From: Episyrphus balteatus
Taxonomy: Eukaryota > Arthropoda > Insecta > Diptera > Syrphidae
DNA length: 64,000 nt
Assembly (NCBI RefSeq): GCF_945859705.1
Contig: NC_079137.1
Location: 67,540,277-67,604,276 of the forward strand
Reading direction: 5' to 3'
Part shown: piece by piece, positions 40,501 through 45,867 of the stretch
How the letters are laid out: each line of letters begins with the position of its first letter
How positions within the stretch are numbered: position 1 is the first letter of the stretch
Position numbers and translations under genes: made by a program
The notes under the pieces: model-generated
Database searches by the model: none
What the model was told of the DNA's origin: nothing
Seen by the model: the letters and a program-made list of their open reading frames with translations, nothing else

Positions 40501-43500
40501 GTGGTAAATAGGAACTTTAAATTTTTGCTATTTAACTTTCAACAGTAAGGGTTATTAAATGAATACAAAATAATTTTATGTTTAGATGTTGAACTTTAAA
40601 AAAAAATAAGTTACATTTTTTTTTCAAAACTTTTATTAAAAAAAGTTCTTTGAAAATGAAATACTTTTAAATTTTTTTCATAAACCGTAATACATATTGA
40701 CATTTCCTTTTATAATTTGAAATCATAATAAATGCGGCCAAAAAAATTTGAAAATAAATGCATTTTATATAACGACCAAGTTTAAAAAACGACATGTTAA
40801 AATTTTTTCAATAATTTTTTTTTTTTCAAAAATCTGAGTTCAATTACCATTCTTTCAAAAGCCGTTCATTCAATTAACTTAATTTTAATTTTACATATAT
40901 GACTAGGCTTCTAGCTTTTAAAATATATATATATATTTGAATATTGTAGGTGTTGCCGTTGTGTTCAAATATTTTTTTTTTGTGTTTGAAGTCAATTAAT
41001 AAGAAAATTGCATCTATCGCTTAAGCTATGGAAGATTGTCCCTCACTCCCATATATTTTTTTCCTTGAATTTCCTAGAAAATCTTTTGGCATCAATTAAT
41101 TTATGAAATTTAAGAAAAATTTTTGAAAAAAATTTGTTTTTGTTCACAAAAATCTTCAATTAAATTTAAAAAATCAAAACGGCAACAATGGCAATTTTTA
41201 ATTTATAGACTTTAAAGTATTTTTAGTTAACGACGTTTGAAAAAAAAATCATCAAAATCTAAGCTGTTCGGCCGGGTTCCCTAATATTGCCAATTTTTGA
41301 GCTTTAGTTACTCCACTATGAACTAAATTTTATAAATTAAAACTAGCTAGGCCGGAAGATGTTTATACGAGAGAAAATACAAAAATATTACAAAATTATT
41401 AAAACAAATCTTAAAAAAGTTTTTTTTTTCGATTGCTTCCGTTTTTGACAGTATTCGATAAATACATATATGGTTTTAGGGACTGTTTTTGTTACTAAAA
41501 TATAAACCGTAGTTTATGTCTAAAAGGTTCTTATAGTTATAGTTGTGAAAAGTCAATTTCTTAAAAAAAAATTTCATTAGAACCAAAAAAGTTACGCATA
41601 CACCATAGTTACCCATTTAGATACTAGTTCTTATATTTGGATTTTTAGAAACATTTTCTATTTGTTTTTTATGATTCAGATAGAAAATATTAAATACGTA
41701 ATAAACAAATGAATATACACACATAATTGTCAAATCTAATAAAATATAATAGTAAAGAGGTAAAATCGTATTTTTACATAAAATTAGCAATTAAAAAAAA
41801 AACTATTAGGTACCTCCTAAAAATTGGCATAAAGTTTGCTCTTGGATGAAAAGGTGTTTTTTTTTCGAAGAGACATTAATTGTTCCCAAAAATGCAATGA
41901 TTCATTTTATTTTTGGTTTCGATGACAAATTAAAGTTCTTAAGTAAAATACTTGAGTTCTTAAGTATTTTACGAAAATCATTGGCGTGTTGGGACCAATT
42001 ACAGATTTTACTGTCTCTTCGAAAGAACACCCTTTCACCTAATTTTTGTATGAAAACTCTTTATTCTTGCTTTCTATCCCAAGTTCAAAGTTTTCAATAA
42101 ATTTCATTAGGGTGGCCCATCATTTTTGTTTTCACTAAAAAAAACACGCTTATAGATACTCTTATAGAAACTTTAGATTCTTGTTTCTAGTCTCAAAAGT
42201 AATATAATGGCTGAGTTTTGATAGGGTACCAAAATTATTATCTACTTAATTTTTTTTTTTTTTTTTTTCAATAAACCCACATTTTCTATACACTCACATG
42301 AAAAAAATGTATCTATAGACTTATTTTTTTTGTATTTCCAATGGCAAAGACAACATTTTTAATAAATAATGTAAATGTACCTTTTATATACCATTGATTT
42401 CATCGCACTTATAGCGGATTTTCCTTACTTCCAAAAAAAAACACCATCTCACCTAAAATATTTGTATAGACTGCTTAGATTCTTGTTTTCTTCTTATAAA
42501 TGAAACATTCCTACCATTTTTTTCCCATTTTTGTGTGGTACTTATTCTGAATTTCATCATTTCCTAAAAAAAAGATAATTTTGTATTCTCTTTACATTCT
42601 AAGTTCCTATGATAAACGAAATGTTTTTACCAAGCTTAAAAAATCAAGGGGCACGGTAGTGCCCAGCCAAGTTCTCTAGCAACTTTGGCACTACACCCTT
42701 ATTTACAGGAAACAACTCAGGGCATTTTCGACCCCCCTCTAACTTCCACACCAAAGATGCCAGAAATTTCAAACTCGCTACATTTGTTGAGCTGGCCAAA
42801 CCCAAATTCCTCACAAAATTTCAGCTTCTTAGGATGAGTAGTTTCTGAGATATAGGACTTCAAAAATCGCGAAAACCGTAACTGACTGACTGACTGACTC
42901 ACTGACAGATCATCAAAATTATGGAGAACTTCCCGCTATCGTAGAAACTTGAAATTTTACATGGTGATAGGACTTATGGTGTATACAAAGGAAAAAATCG
43001 AAAATTTGAGATTTTCAATTCAGGGGGCGTGGTACCCGCCCATTTTCGCCGAATTTTCATCAATTATTATAGAGCACTTCTGACTATCGTAGAATCTTGA
43101 AATTTGGTAGAATGGTAGAGCTGGTAGTTTATATAAAGGAAAAAATTTAAAATCTGAGAATCTCAGCCAGGGGGCGTGGCAACCGCCCATTTCCGCTGAA
43201 TTTTCATCAAATATTATAGAGCACTTCTGATTATCGTAGAATCTTGAAATTTGGTAGAATGGTAGAGCTGGTGGTTTATATAAAGGAAAAAATTTTGTAT
43301 TTGAGAATTTTAGCCAGGGGGCGTGGTAACCGCCCATTTTCACTAAATTTTATCAAATTTTTTAGAGCACTTCTGACTATCGTAGAATCTTGAAACTTGG
43401 TAGAATGGTAAAGCTAGTAAGTTATACCAAATAAAAAATTTAAAATTTGAGAACTTTGGATAGGGGGTGAGGCAACCGCCCATTTCTGCTGAATTTTCAT

Positions 43501-45832
43501 CAAATATTATAGAGCATTTCTAACTGTAGTAGAACCTTAAAATTTGGTAGAATGGTAGACCTGGTAGTTTAAACAAAATAAAAAATTTTAAATTTGAGAA
43601 TTTTAGACAAGGGGCGGGCGTGGTAACCGCCCATTTTCTCTGAGTGTTCATCAATTATAGAGATTTTAAGTTCCACAGCAATACCTTGCAAAAAGTAGTG
43701 AAATCACAACAAAAACATTACTGTTAAAAAAAGAGCCAAGTTCTCTTATGTTGAAGTTATGCTGGCACAAAAAGTACTGAAATGTAAAAGTGTACCAAGT
43801 TCTAAAGCTTGGCTTTAAATTTGTATAAATAAAATGTTTATTGTTTGCTTGGCAATTTTTCAATTAGCTTTAAAAATCGGCATAATAAGAAAAATTGTCA
43901 AGAGAACAATCAACATTTTATTTATACAAATTTAAAGCCAAGCTTTAGAACTTGGTACACTTTTACATTTCAGTACTTTTTGTGCCAGCATAACTTCAAC
44001 ATAAGAGAACTTGGCTCTTTTTTTAACAGTAATGTTTTTGTTGTGATTAAATTTACAAAATTTATATCATCTGATATGATACATTTCTCGCACATAACGC
44101 AACCCATCAAAAAAACACCCTTTCAACAAAAATATTTTTACGATGAAACTTTGTCACGAATTTTATCAGTTTATCATGTTTTTCACATGGGTTTCGGTTA
44201 TATTTTTCCTTTTGAAGTCAAAAAACAAGAACCCTTGTTTTTAATCGGCAATAACTTTTCGTAGAGATTGCGTATTGACTTTATTTTTATGTCTCATTAG
44301 ATTCAGCATCAAAGAATAGATAAAAAACATGTGTCGTATGGTGATATTCCACAAACAATTTTTTTTTCACTATATTTTTGATCTACTCAAACTTTTTTGA
44401 TCTTTGGTTCTTATCTCAAAAGCAAACTTTTTGCCAAGTTTCAAAGTGTAACCATTTTTTTTTTCGTAAAGATCAAGTACCACTTTCTAGTTTTTTTTTT
44501 AAAGTTAAATCCAATATATGAGTAAAATTTGAAAATTTAACAGTGTCATAGTTCCTTTTAAAGCCCAATGAATATTAAACCCTTTAACTAATCGATTAAA
44601 AAAAAACCTGCAACAATTTCAACATTTTGATTTAGTATCATTTTAATATTTCTAAAAAACCTTTTTAGCTGTAAAAATGGCATTGAAAAAATTAATAGCC
44701 TGAATGCTTGAAAATTAATGTGGTTTTAAATTAACATTGAAAGTTAATTACTTTTCAATAACTCTATCAAAAAGCTGCGAATTTACCTCTTTTAATGATG
44801 GTTAAAATTTCATTGGAAAAGAAAATATTTATAAATATGACTTGTGACCTCACAAATCATTCGAATGTCAAAACCAAACTTTTCAACTAAATCATTTAAT
44901 TATATTACGATTGGTGTGGTGGCAAAATAATAAAAAAAAAATCCGCCCTTATTTTCACTATTCTCATTATTATTGTTAAACTCCTCTGAGAGGCTTAAAT
45001 TAGGAAAATTGAAGTGAATACAAGAGCAAGAAAGACCACCATCCACCACCACTTTCCACACATATGCATTGCGTGTGTGTTGAATGTCGTTAAGGTCCAA
45101 TAAATATCCATTTCAAATTTACAGTGTAATAAATTTCGATTAGCTTGGACTGGTGGCGAGTTTGGCGAAAAGCCTACAGAGACTACCTGTCCAATGTTTA
45201 TGGCTTCGAACTGAAAACATGACCATAGAAAACAAAAAGGAGAGGCTTGCTAAACCGTGAAAAGCAGTGAGGGTGATTTATATCGTGTGCACCAATTCGA
45301 TTCCGTTCAGCTTCACAGTATTGTTTAGCAGGACTCGTTCAATCCCTTTTTTACCCCCCTGGGGAGTCAAATACCATCCACATTAAAATCCACCAAAGGG
45401 GGTTTGCAGAAAAAGAGGGTGGTTTAGGGAGGAGTGGAATCTATGTGTACATAGATTATATCAGGCTCGAGATAAGACAAAAACTGATGCGGGATATCCG
45501 CCAGGCACGAACGTGAACATGAACAATGTGAATGCATTAAGCTCCAGGATACAAGCATTAATGAATCTCTGTAGTAAGGATAAAGACCAATACACACTCG
45601 GGAGTATAATATTCTATCGTGTGTATGAGTGTGAAAAGCCGTGTATAGCAGCGGCCAACCATTTGACATCCGAATCTGGTAAATATTTGACTTAAATTTA
45701 TCGCCATGTTATGCTCATATAATGAATACATGGCCATTGCGTGATAATCTACTCTGTTTTGGCTTTCAGGCTTTTGTTGTGTGTTTGTTTCGATAAAGTT
45801 TGTTGTGTTCTAATACGTGAAGCATTTTGTCA

Positions 45833-45867
<35 letters not shown>

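Larger units (their letters stand above)
42644..44047 (+). mobile_element. Composite element B: left module, five 147-bp units, terminal hairpin
   Basis: The left module (TCAAGGGGCACGGTAGTGCC onward) and terminal hairpin are shared with element A at 28081. The centre is a different satellite. The plan (TC start preceded by A, central tandem repeats, 3' stem-loop) recalls non-autonomous Helitron/DINE-like elements, but no CTRR end is present. Non-coding. Confidence 0.6.

Noticed and set aside
43020..44264. Open frames over the 147-bp satellite and the terminal hairpin (107, 65 and 139 codons)
   Set aside because: They follow repeat periodicity. The hairpin gives the same peptide from both strands (SFRTWYTFTFQYFLCQHNF), which is expected of an inverted repeat, not of a gene.
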